From Arthrobacter burdickii (lineage in GTDB: Bacteria; Actinomycetota; Actinomycetes; Actinomycetales; Micrococcaceae): 64,000 bases of DNA. The DNA is taken from positions 1,860,001 through 1,924,000 of the forward strand of contig NZ_JAROCG010000001.1 of NCBI RefSeq assembly GCF_030433645.1, given 5' to 3'. This document shows positions 44,199 to 53,126 of the stretch, one piece after another; the first letter of the stretch is position 1, and each line of letters begins with the position of its first letter. The notes beneath the pieces were generated by a model that was given only the letters and a program-made list of their open reading frames with translations, ran no database searches and had not been told where the DNA came from. A program made the translations under genes and the position numbers.

Positions 44199-47100
44199 TG
44201 GGCAGTGTCCACCAGACCCCGGCATACTCCGCCCGCCAGTTGGCGGAACTGCTGCACACCGATCCGGATGCTCCGGTGCAGTACCCCACGGAGGACCAGG
44301 CCCGCGTCATCGAGGCGCCCCTGGAACCCCTTTTGGTCATTGCCGGGGCGGGTTCGGGCAAGACCAAGACCATGGCGGACAGGGTCGTCTGGCTCGTCGC
44401 CAACGGCCTCGTGCGCCCGGAGCAGATCCTGGGAGTCACGTTCACCCGCAAGGCCGCCGGCGAGCTGGCATCACGCGTCCGGCAGCGGCTGGCGCAGCTC
44501 TACGCCGCGCTGGGCGAGGAGGACGCCGCTGCGTCGGGCGCCGATGCGCTCGACCGCCTCGACCCGGCCATCTCCACCTACCATTCCTTCGCCAACGGCA
44601 TCGTCCAGGACTACGGCCTGCGCATCGGGGTGGAACGCGACTCCGTGATGCTCGGCACCGCCCAGTCCTGGCAACTGGCCCATTCCGTCGTCGAGGCCTA
44701 CGACGGCGAGTGGGAGCACTTCACCGCCGCGAAGAGCACCCTGGTGAAGGCGGTGCTCGACATGGCGGGCGAGTGTGCCGAGCACCTCGTCAGTCCGTCC
44801 ACCGTGCGCGACGAACTCCGCCGCCATATCGAGTACGTCCTCGCCCAGCCCTATGTCGCGGGTTCCACGCGGGCCGCGGTCCAGAAGGTGCACGACCTGA
44901 TCAACAAGCTGCGCACGCGCATCACGGTCACCGAACTCGCGGAACGCTACGCCGCCGCGAAGCTCGCCCGCCGGCAGCTCGATTTCGGTGACCTGGTGTC
45001 CCTGGCGGCGCGGATCGCCCGGGACATCCCCGAGGCGGGGGAGATGGAACGCGAGAAGTACAGGGTGGTGCTGCTCGACGAGTTCCAGGACACGTCGCAC
45101 GCCCAGATGGTGCTGTTCTCAAGGCTGTTCGCCGACGGCCGGTCCGTCACCGCGGTGGGCGATCCGCACCAGTCGATCTACGGATTCCGGGGAGCTTCGG
45201 CGGGACAGCTCGCCACGTTCCGGACAGCCTTCCCGCGGGTGGCCGCGGATGGGCGGGCACCGTCCGACGTAGCGCACCTCTCGGTCGCCTGGCGGAACTC
45301 GACGTCGATCCTCGAGGCGGCGAACACGGTCTCGGCCCCCCTCAACGTGCCGGCGCCCTGGCTCAGGAACACGGCGGTCCAGCAGGTCCCCGGGCTGGTG
45401 GCGCGCCCTAAGGCTCCCCTCGGCGAGGTCCTGCTCGGGCGCTTCCTCACCGACGCCCCCGTGGCCGGTGGGGTCCGCGAGGAGGGCGCTCCGGGAGGGC
45501 GCGCTCCCTCGCTGAGTGAAGCCGAGGCCGTGGCGCGGGAGGTGCTGCGCCAGCGCAGGCGCAGTTTCGAGACCGACGACGACGGCACGCCCCTCCGGCC
45601 GACCATGGCCGTGCTCTGCAGGGGACGCAAGCAGTTCGACCCGATCCGGCGGGAACTGGAACGTGCCGGGGTCCCCGTGCAGGTGGTGGGTCTCGGCGGG
45701 CTGCTGCGCACACCGGAGATCGTCGACCTGCTGGCGACCCTGCGGGTCCTCGGCGACCCCGACAGGTCGGACTCGATGCTGAGGCTCCTCTCGGGGGCAC
45801 GCTGGCGGCTGGGACCGGCCGACCTGATGGCGCTGGGTGACTGGTCGAGGCAGCTCGCCCGCACGCGGGAGGCCATGTTCCGGCGCGGCAGCGGAGCGGA
45901 GGAGGAGTTCGACGACGACCAGAGCCGCGACGCCGTCGTCGCTCCCGACCTGGCCGAGGCGGGGAGCCTGGTCGAAGCCGTGGACTACCTGCCCCCGGTG
46001 GGCTGGGTGTCGTCCGCGGGCAGGACCCTCAGTGACACGGCGCGCCAGCGCCTCGATGTCCTCCGGCACGAGCTGCGGAGCCTCCGGGGCTTCGTCGGTG
46101 ACGACCTCGGCAGCATGATCGGGGAAGTGGAGCGCACCATCCTGCTGGACATCGAGGTGGCGGCGAAACCGGGCGTGGGCATCCACGAGGCACGCCGGAA
46201 CCTCGACGCCTTCACCGAGGCCGTCGCGGGCTTCGTGTCCACAGCGGAGCGGGTGGATCTTCCGGCGTTCCTCGCCTGGCTGGAGGCGGCGGACCAGGAG
46301 GAGGACGGCCTGCCCGTGACGCAGCTCGAAGCGAGCAGGGACGCTGTGCAGCTCCTGACCGTCCACGCCTCGAAAGGCCTGGAATGGGACGTGGTCTTCG
46401 TGCCGGGCCTCAATGACGGCTCGTTCCCGAGCGGCAAGGACTCCCGCTGGAGCAGCGGCGATTCGTCCATCCCCTGGCCGCTGCGGGGCGATGCACCCGA
46501 GCTGCCGCAGTGGGACTGGGAACAGCAGGACCAGAAGGAGTGGCTTGCCAGCGAGAAGGACTTCACCGACGAAGCCCGGGCGCATGCGGAGCGGGAGGAG
46601 CGCAGGCTGGCATACGTCGCGTTCACGCGCGCCAAGCACGCGCTGGTCTGCACATCGTCGGCGTGGGGCGGCGGGCGCTCCCGGCCGTCGGGGCCCTCGT
46701 CCTACCTGGTGGAACTCCTTGCCCTCGCGGAGGCGGGAACCGCTGGTTACACCATGCCGTACTGGCTTCCGGAGGACCACGAGGGCGACGCGAATCCGGC
46801 GAATGCCAGCCCCGAGAGGGCGACCTGGCCCTTCGATCCGCTCGGCTCCCGGCGGGGTCCGATGGAGCGCGCCGCACAGGCCGTCCTCGAGCAGGCAGCC
46901 ACACCAAGCCCGCAGGGCGGCGTCGACGCAGACGACGACGGGCGCTGGGGGCGGGAGGTCCGCCTCGCGCTGGCCCGGCAGGCACGCGAACGCGAACGGA
47001 TGCCGCTCACGCTGCCCTCACACATCTCCGCATCGACGCTCGTGGAACTGCGCGAGGACCCGGACGCGGTCATGCAGCAGCTGCGGCGGCCACTTCCGCG

Positions 47101-47617
47101 CAGGCCGGGATCGGCGGCGCGCAAGGGCACGGCGTTCCATGCCTGGATCGAGGAGTTCTACGGGTCCGGAGGGATGCTCGACCTCGGCGAGTACCCGGGC
47201 GGCGCCGATGCCTACGTCGACGAGACGCTCGGGCTGAACGACATGGCCGCGATCTTCGAGCAGTCCGAGTGGGCGCTGCGGGAACCGGCGGCGATCGAGG
47301 CCCCGATCGAGACGAAGATCGGCAGCATCGTCGTGCGCGGGCGCATCGATGCGGTCTTCCGGGATGCCGACGGCGGCTGGGACCTGATCGACTGGAAGAC
47401 GGGCCGTCCTCCCGCTCCGGACCGGCGCGCTGCCAAGGCCGTGCAGCTGGCCGTCTACCGCCTGGCCTGGTCCCGACTGAAGGATGTCCCGCTCGAGAAG
47501 GTGCGCGCAGCGTTCTTCTACGTGGCGGACAACCTGGTCGTGCGGCCGCACGACCTCGCCGACGCGGCGGAACTGGAGAGGATTATCGCCGCCGCGGATG
47601 CCGCGGCGACGTCCTGA
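44198..47617 (+). CDS. adnB: AdnB-like helicase-nuclease subunit
   Basis: 1139 residues. A full UvrD-type motor: Walker A GAGSGKT (50-56), TFTRKAAGELA, LLDEFQDTS (Asp294), GDPHQSIYGFRGA, and LLTVHASKGLEWD with AYVAFTRAKHAL. The C-terminal nuclease has GRIDAVFRDADG and DWKTGR (Asp1065, Lys1067). Both the motor and nuclease residues look active, unlike the partner's Walker B. The ATG shares its A with the adnA stop (TAATG), so translation is coupled. The stop abuts the stop of the next, convergent gene with no gap. Confidence 0.9.
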   Translation: MGSVHQTPAYSARQLAELLHTDPDAPVQYPTEDQARVIEAPLEPLLVIAGAGSGKTKTMADRVVWLVANGLVRPEQILGVTFTRKAAGELASRVRQRLAQLYAALGEEDAAASGADALDRLDPAISTYHSFANGIVQDYGLRIGVERDSVMLGTAQSWQLAHSVVEAYDGEWEHFTAAKSTLVKAVLDMAGECAEHLVSPSTVRDELRRHIEYVLAQPYVAGSTRAAVQKVHDLINKLRTRITVTELAERYAAAKLARRQLDFGDLVSLAARIARDIPEAGEMEREKYRVVLLDEFQDTSHAQMVLFSRLFADGRSVTAVGDPHQSIYGFRGASAGQLATFRTAFPRVAADGRAPSDVAHLSVAWRNSTSILEAANTVSAPLNVPAPWLRNTAVQQVPGLVARPKAPLGEVLLGRFLTDAPVAGGVREEGAPGGRAPSLSEAEAVAREVLRQRRRSFETDDDGTPLRPTMAVLCRGRKQFDPIRRELERAGVPVQVVGLGGLLRTPEIVDLLATLRVLGDPDRSDSMLRLLSGARWRLGPADLMALGDWSRQLARTREAMFRRGSGAEEEFDDDQSRDAVVAPDLAEAGSLVEAVDYLPPVGWVSSAGRTLSDTARQRLDVLRHELRSLRGFVGDDLGSMIGEVERTILLDIEVAAKPGVGIHEARRNLDAFTEAVAGFVSTAERVDLPAFLAWLEAADQEEDGLPVTQLEASRDAVQLLTVHASKGLEWDVVFVPGLNDGSFPSGKDSRWSSGDSSIPWPLRGDAPELPQWDWEQQDQKEWLASEKDFTDEARAHAEREERRLAYVAFTRAKHALVCTSSAWGGGRSRPSGPSSYLVELLALAEAGTAGYTMPYWLPEDHEGDANPANASPERATWPFDPLGSRRGPMERAAQAVLEQAATPSPQGGVDADDDGRWGREVRLALARQARERERMPLTLPSHISASTLVELREDPDAVMQQLRRPLPRRPGSAARKGTAFHAWIEEFYGSGGMLDLGEYPGGADAYVDETLGLNDMAAIFEQSEWALREPAAIEAPIETKIGSIVVRGRIDAVFRDADGGWDLIDWKTGRPPAPDRRAAKAVQLAVYRLAWSRLKDVPLEKVRAAFFYVADNLVVRPHDLADAAELERIIAAADAAATS

Positions 47618-49222
47618 TCACCTGCCGAAGGACACGATGGGTAGGGCCGTCGTCGCAGTGTCGTCGGGCGAGCCCGCTCCGGCGTCGCTGCTCCTCAGCA
47701 GCGTGACCTTGGAGGACGTGCCGATGGTCCGCTGGCGTCCGGCGGTGAGGCGCGCATAGGCGAGGGACGATCCCGACGGCGTCCCGTGGTCATCGCCGCT
47801 GCGGCCCGAACGGTCGGGGTGGTCGTCCTGGCGGTCGTCCGGGTGGTTGTCCGTATGGTCGTCGGTGTACGTGTCCGAGTGGGCCGCGTGGTGAAGCGAT
47901 GTGTGGCCGGTCGTGCGGTGCGGCGCGTGGTCTGCGTCGGGATCGTAGGCCGAGCTGCCGGTCCGTCCAGGCTGGGCTCCCTCGGGGCCGTCGATGTCCT
48001 CGTGCCCGGCGACGTCCACCATCGACCCGTCGTCCGTCGTCCCCGCGAGTGCTCCGCGCGGGGACGCATCGCGGCCCTCACCACTGTCGATCGCACGGTG
48101 CCCGGAGTCGCCGTCGCCCGAACGGTGCCCGGAGTCGCTGTCGATAGCGGCCCCGAATGCGGGGGAGGGGTGCCCCGACACCTCGTAGGCTCCGGACAGC
48201 TCCTGCTGCCCTGCGGGGTAGTGGTCGTCGGTTCCCAGCTCGTTGCCCCACTCGAGGCGCTCCTCGTGGGCCTGCCGTGCGCGCTCGGCAGCCTCGCGCT
48301 GTTCGTGCTCGATCGACTCGACATCCTCCTCGAGGGTGGCGAGCATGTCCTCCGCCTCGTGGATCATCACGGCGTCCTCGAGGGCGACCCCGCGCACGAG
48401 CCACTGTGCCAGGGCGAACTCGGCAGCGAGTGCGGCACGGCGGGACAGATGGGGGTCCACGGCGGTCGCCCGTGCCTCGACGTATGCCGCGTAGACCGCG
48501 TCGACGAAGGCGGTGTCCTCGGCAGCGGCGAGCCACGCGAAGTCCTCGGCGGGATCACCGATGCACAGGTCGGTCCAGCCGGTTACGGCGGATACCCGGC
48601 TGGCAGCGATCAGGAGGTGGTCCTCGTGCAGGTCGCCGTGCACCACTGTCGGGCTGAACCGCCACAGGGCGACGTCCTCGAGGGCGTGCTCCCACCGGCG
48701 CAGCAGGATGGACGGGATCTTCCCGGTCGTGGCCGCCTGGTCGAGTTCGTTCAGCTTGCGCTGGCGGTACTCGTTCGCTTCGTAGCTGGGCAGGTCCGCA
48801 CGCTGCACCATGTCCTTCGGCAACTCATGGATCGCGGCGATGACGCGCCCGAGTTCGTGAGCCATCCGCCGTCCGCCGGCGGTAAGCGCCTCCAGCGAAT
48901 GCGTGGTCCCGGTGAGATGGGAGTAGACGAAGGTGCTGAGCTCGCCTTGGCGCACGCTTCCGGCCATGTGGGGGATCAGGAAGGGCAGCTCCGCCTTGAC
49001 CGCAGGCGTGAAGGCACGGAGGGCCTGCAGTTCGGTTTCGAGGCGCATGCTGGCCTCGGGGTGCTTGGGTGAGCGGACCCTCCACTGTTTCCCTGCGTCG
49101 TCGACCAGCAGCGCGGAGTCGAAATCGGCTGCATCGTCGGGAGCACCGGCGACGCCTGTCGGAGCCAGGCCAGGTACCGCGGCGCTGGCGATGGCAGCAA
49201 GTTCCATGGGTGTCCGTTTCAC
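47618..49222 (-). CDS. Aminoglycoside phosphotransferase-like kinase with disordered His/Asp-rich tail
   Basis: 534 residues. The first 330 form an APH/macrolide-kinase-like fold: VRSPKHPEASMRLETE (Lys-containing), HGDLHEDHLLI and WTDLCIGDPAEDFAW. In typical members the sequence is HGDLHxxN; here the metal-ligating Asn is His, so activity may be altered. The last 200 residues are disordered, including GHRSGDGDSGHRAIDSG and a His/Asp-rich run near TDDHTDNHPDDRQDDH. Start GTG 49222, seven bases after TACGGT; GTG 49231 and ATG 49207 are alternatives. Sits between adnB and nudC in a conserved repair cluster, suggesting something other than antibiotic resistance. Confidence 0.75.
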   Translation of the reverse strand: MKRTPMELAAIASAAVPGLAPTGVAGAPDDAADFDSALLVDDAGKQWRVRSPKHPEASMRLETELQALRAFTPAVKAELPFLIPHMAGSVRQGELSTFVYSHLTGTTHSLEALTAGGRRMAHELGRVIAAIHELPKDMVQRADLPSYEANEYRQRKLNELDQAATTGKIPSILLRRWEHALEDVALWRFSPTVVHGDLHEDHLLIAASRVSAVTGWTDLCIGDPAEDFAWLAAAEDTAFVDAVYAAYVEARATAVDPHLSRRAALAAEFALAQWLVRGVALEDAVMIHEAEDMLATLEEDVESIEHEQREAAERARQAHEERLEWGNELGTDDHYPAGQQELSGAYEVSGHPSPAFGAAIDSDSGHRSGDGDSGHRAIDSGEGRDASPRGALAGTTDDGSMVDVAGHEDIDGPEGAQPGRTGSSAYDPDADHAPHRTTGHTSLHHAAHSDTYTDDHTDNHPDDRQDDHPDRSGRSGDDHGTPSGSSLAYARLTAGRQRTIGTSSKVTLLRSSDAGAGSPDDTATTALPIVSFGR

Positions 49223-49229
49223 AAGATCC

Positions 49230-49235
49230 ACCGTA
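49230..49235 (-). promoter_or_regulatory. Putative -10 element of the phosphotransferase-like gene (leaderless)
   Basis: TACGGT on the reverse strand, then GGATCTT, then GTG at 49222. Supports the VKRTPMELA start. The GGTGGA overlapping it could also serve as a ribosome-binding site. Confidence 0.4.
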
Positions 49236-49358
49236 GGCCGTCTGCGCCCGGGCCACACCGTTCCGGTGCGGCGAGTCGCCAGATGCACTACTCGTCTTGA
49301 CGGCCGCACCAGTACTCCACACCCGCCCCTCGAAATGGGTTTTGGGAGAGCAAGAACG

Positions 49359-49364
49359 TACCGT
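49359..49364 (+). promoter_or_regulatory. Putative -10 element of nudC (leaderless)
   Basis: TACCGT, then ATAACC, then ATG at 49371. Same hexamer and spacing as the exonuclease and RNB-ribonuclease genes. Confidence 0.5.
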
Positions 49365-49370
49365 ATAACC

Positions 49371-50327
49371 ATGACCGATCCGCTCCGGACCCTTGTGCTG
49401 CCACCCCTCGGATCGCTTCCGCTCTCACGGGCGGATTCCGACCGCGACGGCGACTCGAGGACCACCGAGGACTTCCTCGACACCCTGTGGGCCTCACCCG
49501 ACACCCTGATCCTCCCGCTTGCTCGCGGGAAGGCGCCGGTGGAGGGGAGCGCGCTCCGGCTCGTTCCGCCTGATGACGTCCAGCGTCCCGAGGTGGTCGT
49601 CTATCTCGGCCGCATCAACGAGGGCGCAGCGGATGCCGGACGCAGTGTCGTACTCGCGGTCTTCGCAGAAGAAGATCCGGCTATCGCCCCCGTCGACCAG
49701 TGGCTGGGGCTGCGGGAGATCGCCGCGTCCCTCGACGCCCGCGACACGGGCCTGTTCGTCGAAGCCGCCGCCATCGCCAACTGGCACAGCACGCACACCC
49801 ACTGCCCCCGGTGCGGCACCCCAACGGAGCTACGTGCCGCCGGGTGGGTGCGCCTGTGCCCGAAGGACGATTCCGAGCACTACCCGCGCACCGACGCGGC
49901 GATCATCGTGTCCGTCATCGACGACGACGACCGGCTGCTGCTCGGGTCCGCTGTCGCCTGGCCCGAGGACCGGTTCTCTACCCTTGCCGGTTTCGTGGAG
50001 CCGGGCGAGTCGCTCGAAGCCGCGGTCATCCGCGAGGTGGGGGAGGAGTCCGGTATCGAGGTCCAGTCCCCGCAGTACCTCGGGTCGCAGCCCTGGCCCT
50101 TCCCCGCGTCGCTCATGCTGGGCTTCACCGCGCGGGCCGTCACGACCGATGCCGTACCCGACCGCGAGGAGATGCGCTCAGTGCGGTGGTTCACGCGGGA
50201 GCAACTGTTCACCGAGGTGCGCGACGGGAAGATCGCGGTCGCCGGTGGTGTGTCCATTGCCCGCGCCCTGATCGAGCGCTGGTACGGCGGGCCGCTCGAC
50301 GAGGAGCCGTCGGAGGGTCGTCCCTAG
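49371..50327 (+). CDS. nudC: NADH pyrophosphatase / NAD-cap decapping hydrolase (NudC)
   Basis: Nudix enzyme that cleaves NAD(H) to NMN and AMP and removes NAD caps from RNA 5' ends. 318 residues. Nudix box starting at Gly207 (GFVEPGESLEAA, then REVGEESGIEV), and the NudC signature SQPWPFPASLMLGF. The zinc segment has Cys145, Cys148 (CPRC) and Cys163, with the fourth usual Cys missing (CPKDDSEHYPR). An NADH-pyrophosphatase N-terminal domain precedes it. Start fixed by the leaderless arrangement. Overlaps uvrD2 by one base. Confidence 0.93.
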   Translation: MTDPLRTLVLPPLGSLPLSRADSDRDGDSRTTEDFLDTLWASPDTLILPLARGKAPVEGSALRLVPPDDVQRPEVVVYLGRINEGAADAGRSVVLAVFAEEDPAIAPVDQWLGLREIAASLDARDTGLFVEAAAIANWHSTHTHCPRCGTPTELRAAGWVRLCPKDDSEHYPRTDAAIIVSVIDDDDRLLLGSAVAWPEDRFSTLAGFVEPGESLEAAVIREVGEESGIEVQSPQYLGSQPWPFPASLMLGFTARAVTTDAVPDREEMRSVRWFTREQLFTEVRDGKIAVAGGVSIARALIERWYGGPLDEEPSEGRP

Positions 50328-52435
50328 TGTCCGGATTACTGCTCGAGGACAGCATCCTCGAGGGGCTCGACGACGAACAGCGGACGGTGGCGAGCACGCT
50401 CACGGGACCGCTCTGCGTGCTCGCCGGAGCAGGCACGGGCAAGACGCGCGCCATCACGCACCGCATCGCCTATGGCGTCCACACCGGGGTCTACAAACCG
50501 CAGCAGGTACTCGCCGTGACGTTCACGGCGCGTGCGGCCGCCGAGATGCGCACACGGCTCCGTGACCTCGGAGCGGGCGGAGTGCAGGCCAGGACCTTCC
50601 ATGCCGCGGCGCTTCGCCAGCTGCAGTACTTCTGGCCGCAGGCTGTCGGGGGTCCCTTGCCGGCGCTGGTCGACCACAAGGCACAACTGATCGCCGAATC
50701 GGCGCGGCGACTGCGCCTGTCGACCGACCGCGCCGCCATCCGGGACGTCGCGGCGGAGATCGAATGGGCAAAGGTCTCCATGCTGACACCGGACGCGTAC
50801 TCGGCTGCAGCCGCGGGCCGGGCGGAACCGGCGGGGATGGACCTCACCACGGTCTCCCGTATCTTCTCGGCCTACGAGGACCTCAAGATCGACCGCAACC
50901 TCATCGACTTCGAGGACGTCCTGCTGACCACGGTCGCCATCCTCGAAGAGGATGAGAAGGTCGCGGCCACGGTCCGGGCCCAGTACCGGCATTTCGTGGT
51001 CGACGAGTACCAGGACGTCTCGCCGCTCCAGCAGCGCCTGCTCGACCTCTGGCTGGGGGAACGGCGTGAGCTGTGCGTGGTCGGCGATGCGAGCCAGACC
51101 ATCTACTCGTTCACGGGAGCGACGTCGCGGCACCTGCTCGACTTCACCAAGCGCTACGAGGGCGCGCAGGTGGTGAGATTGGTCCGCGACTACCGGTCGA
51201 CCCCGCAGGTAGTGCGTGCTGCCAACACCCTACTGGCGGCGCGAAGCAGCGAGGCCGACCGGCATGCGGTGGGAACCACGTGGTCCGCCCCGCTGGAGCT
51301 GGTCGCGCAGCGCCCGGCGGGTCCCGAACCGGCCTTCACCGAGTGCAGCGACGACGAGGCCGAGGCCGCGGAGTGCGCCCGGCGCATCGGCGTCCTGCTC
51401 GACCAGGGCGTGAAGGCGAGCGAGATCGCCATCCTCTACCGCACCAACGGCCAGTCTGAGGCGTACGAGCAGGCACTGGCGAGTGCGGGCATCGGCTACC
51501 AGCTGCGCGGCGGCGAGAGGTTCTTCCAGCGCCGCGAGGTCCGCGACGCCCTGCTGCAGCTGCGCGCTGCGGCACGTACCCAGGGCGACGACGACGTCCC
51601 CCAGCAGGTGCGCGACGTCCTCGCCTCGCTCGGGTACACCTCCGTCGCACCCCAGAACTCCGGCGCCGTCCGGGAGAAGTGGGAGTCGCTCGCCGCCCTC
51701 GTCGGGCTGGCCGACGAACTCAACAGGGTCCGCGGACCGGAGGCCTTCACCCTGCAGCTGTTCGTCGCCGAACTCGAGGAGCGGGCAGCGGCCCAGCACG
51801 CTCCGACGGTGCAGGGAGTCACCCTGGCATCGCTGCACTCCGCCAAGGGGCTCGAGTGGGACGCCGTCTTCCTCGTCGGGCTGAGCGAAGGGCTCATGCC
51901 CATCTCGTTCGCCGACACCCAGGAGGGCATCGACGAGGAACGCCGGCTTCTCTATGTCGGTATCACCCGCGCCCGCATCCATCTCTTCCTCTCCTGGTCG
52001 ACCTCGCGCTCGCCGGGCGGACGGGCCAGCAGGAAGCCCTCACGGTTCCTCGATGCGCTGCGCCCGGCAACCGCCGGTCAGGCATCCTTCCGCCAGCCGC
52101 GGGCGAAGACAAATCGCAAGGCGTCGTCTCCCGCCGTCTGCCGGGTGTGCAAGCGGCCCCTCCTCACGGGGTCGGAGCGGAAGATCGGCCGCTGCAACGA
52201 CTGCCCCGCGAGCTACGAGGAACAGACGTTCGAAGCGCTCCGCGCCTGGCGGCTCGTGGAGGCCCGCGAGAAGGACGTGCCCGCCTTCGTCGTCTTCACC
52301 GACGCCACGCTGGTCGCCATCGCGGAGGCGAAACCCCAGACGCTGGACGAACTCGGCGACCTGGCAGGCGTGGGATCCGCGAAGCTCGAGCGGTACGGCG
52401 AGGCCGTGCTCGAGATCATCAGTGACAACGCCTGA
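50327..52435 (+). CDS. uvrD2: ATP-dependent DNA helicase UvrD2
   Basis: 702 residues. Superfamily 1A motor with Walker A GAGTGKT (34-40), VVDEYQDVSPLQ, GDASQTIYSFTGA and SLHSAKGLEWDAVF, then YVGITRARIHLF. A tetracysteine zinc linker follows (Cys605, Cys608, Cys623, Cys626), and a C-terminal HRDC domain (about 635-702). This linker plus HRDC is the signature of actinobacterial UvrD2. GTG start overlaps the last base of the nudC stop. Works in excision repair or replication restart; the neighbouring peptidase overlaps its end by 14 bases. Confidence 0.93.
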   Translation: MSGLLLEDSILEGLDDEQRTVASTLTGPLCVLAGAGTGKTRAITHRIAYGVHTGVYKPQQVLAVTFTARAAAEMRTRLRDLGAGGVQARTFHAAALRQLQYFWPQAVGGPLPALVDHKAQLIAESARRLRLSTDRAAIRDVAAEIEWAKVSMLTPDAYSAAAAGRAEPAGMDLTTVSRIFSAYEDLKIDRNLIDFEDVLLTTVAILEEDEKVAATVRAQYRHFVVDEYQDVSPLQQRLLDLWLGERRELCVVGDASQTIYSFTGATSRHLLDFTKRYEGAQVVRLVRDYRSTPQVVRAANTLLAARSSEADRHAVGTTWSAPLELVAQRPAGPEPAFTECSDDEAEAAECARRIGVLLDQGVKASEIAILYRTNGQSEAYEQALASAGIGYQLRGGERFFQRREVRDALLQLRAAARTQGDDDVPQQVRDVLASLGYTSVAPQNSGAVREKWESLAALVGLADELNRVRGPEAFTLQLFVAELEERAAAQHAPTVQGVTLASLHSAKGLEWDAVFLVGLSEGLMPISFADTQEGIDEERRLLYVGITRARIHLFLSWSTSRSPGGRASRKPSRFLDALRPATAGQASFRQPRAKTNRKASSPAVCRVCKRPLLTGSERKIGRCNDCPASYEEQTFEALRAWRLVEAREKDVPAFVVFTDATLVAIAEAKPQTLDELGDLAGVGSAKLERYGEAVLEIISDNA

Positions 52436-52997
52436 GGCCGCCGGACCGCGGGGCCCGGCGCGGCTGCCGGTCGAGGTCAGGCGGTCAGCCCGGCGCAAGC
52501 GGACGGTGAGCGCCGACATCCGGGACGGCGTCCTCCGTGTCTCCATCCCAGGCCACTTCTCCGCCAGCCAGGAGCGCCACTGGGTCGAGCGCATGGTGGA
52601 GCGGATGTCGGCCAAGTACTTCGACGCCCCCGCGATCGACGACGACCGGCCCGTGCCCGCGCTGCTCCAGCGGGCGGAGCGGCTCGCGGTGCAGTACCTG
52701 GGCGGCAGGGGAGTGCCGGCGACCATCGGATGGGTGACCAACCAGAATTCGCGGTGGGCGTCCGCCACCCCTGCCCACCGTTCCGTCCGCTTGTCCCACA
52801 AGCTCCAGGGGATGCCCGACTGGGTCGTGGACTACGTGATCCTGCACGAGATGGCACACCTGATCGAACCCTCGCACAACGCCGCCTTCTGGGACCTGCT
52901 CACCACCTACCCGCGGACCGAGACGGCCAAGGCCTTCCTGGACGGGGCGGCCTTCGCAGCCCAGCGCAGCCTGACGGGTGGGCAGGAGGACTTCTGA
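52422..52997 (+). CDS. YgjP-type (DUF45) zinc metallopeptidase
   Basis: 191 residues. RRSARRKRTVSADIRDGVLRV begins the DUF45 fold; GWVTNQNSRWASATP and the catalytic HEMAHLIEPSHNAAFW (HExxH with a third His) end it. Soluble, about the usual length. GTG at 52422 lies inside the 3' end of uvrD2 in another frame, so the genes are coupled. Substrate unknown. It ends in front of a run of 15-base tandem repeats. Confidence 0.85.
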   Translation: MTTPEAAGPRGPARLPVEVRRSARRKRTVSADIRDGVLRVSIPGHFSASQERHWVERMVERMSAKYFDAPAIDDDRPVPALLQRAERLAVQYLGGRGVPATIGWVTNQNSRWASATPAHRSVRLSHKLQGMPDWVVDYVILHEMAHLIEPSHNAAFWDLLTTYPRTETAKAFLDGAAFAAQRSLTGGQEDF

Positions 52998-53041
52998 CCG
53001 GACGCGGTGCACGGACCCGCGTCTCGTCCAGCCCCAGGACG

Positions 53042-53116
53042 GACGCGGGTAGCGCCGATGCGGGTCAGACCGACGCGGGTCAGACGGACGCGGGTTGGAC
53101 GGACGCCGGCAGGACC
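53042..53116. repeat. 15-bp intergenic tandem repeat
   Basis: Five imperfect copies of GACGCGGGTCAGACG sit between the convergent peptidase and DUF2342 genes. No gene is assigned here, though an open frame reads a TDAGQ-type pentapeptide across it. No hairpin is obvious, so it is not a typical terminator. Confidence 0.8.
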
Positions 53117-53126
53117 GACGCCTGCG

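Noticed and set aside
47786..49072. 428-codon forward frame over the phosphotransferase gene
   Set aside because: Val/Arg/Gly-rich mirror of the His/Asp-rich sense tail, with no motif.
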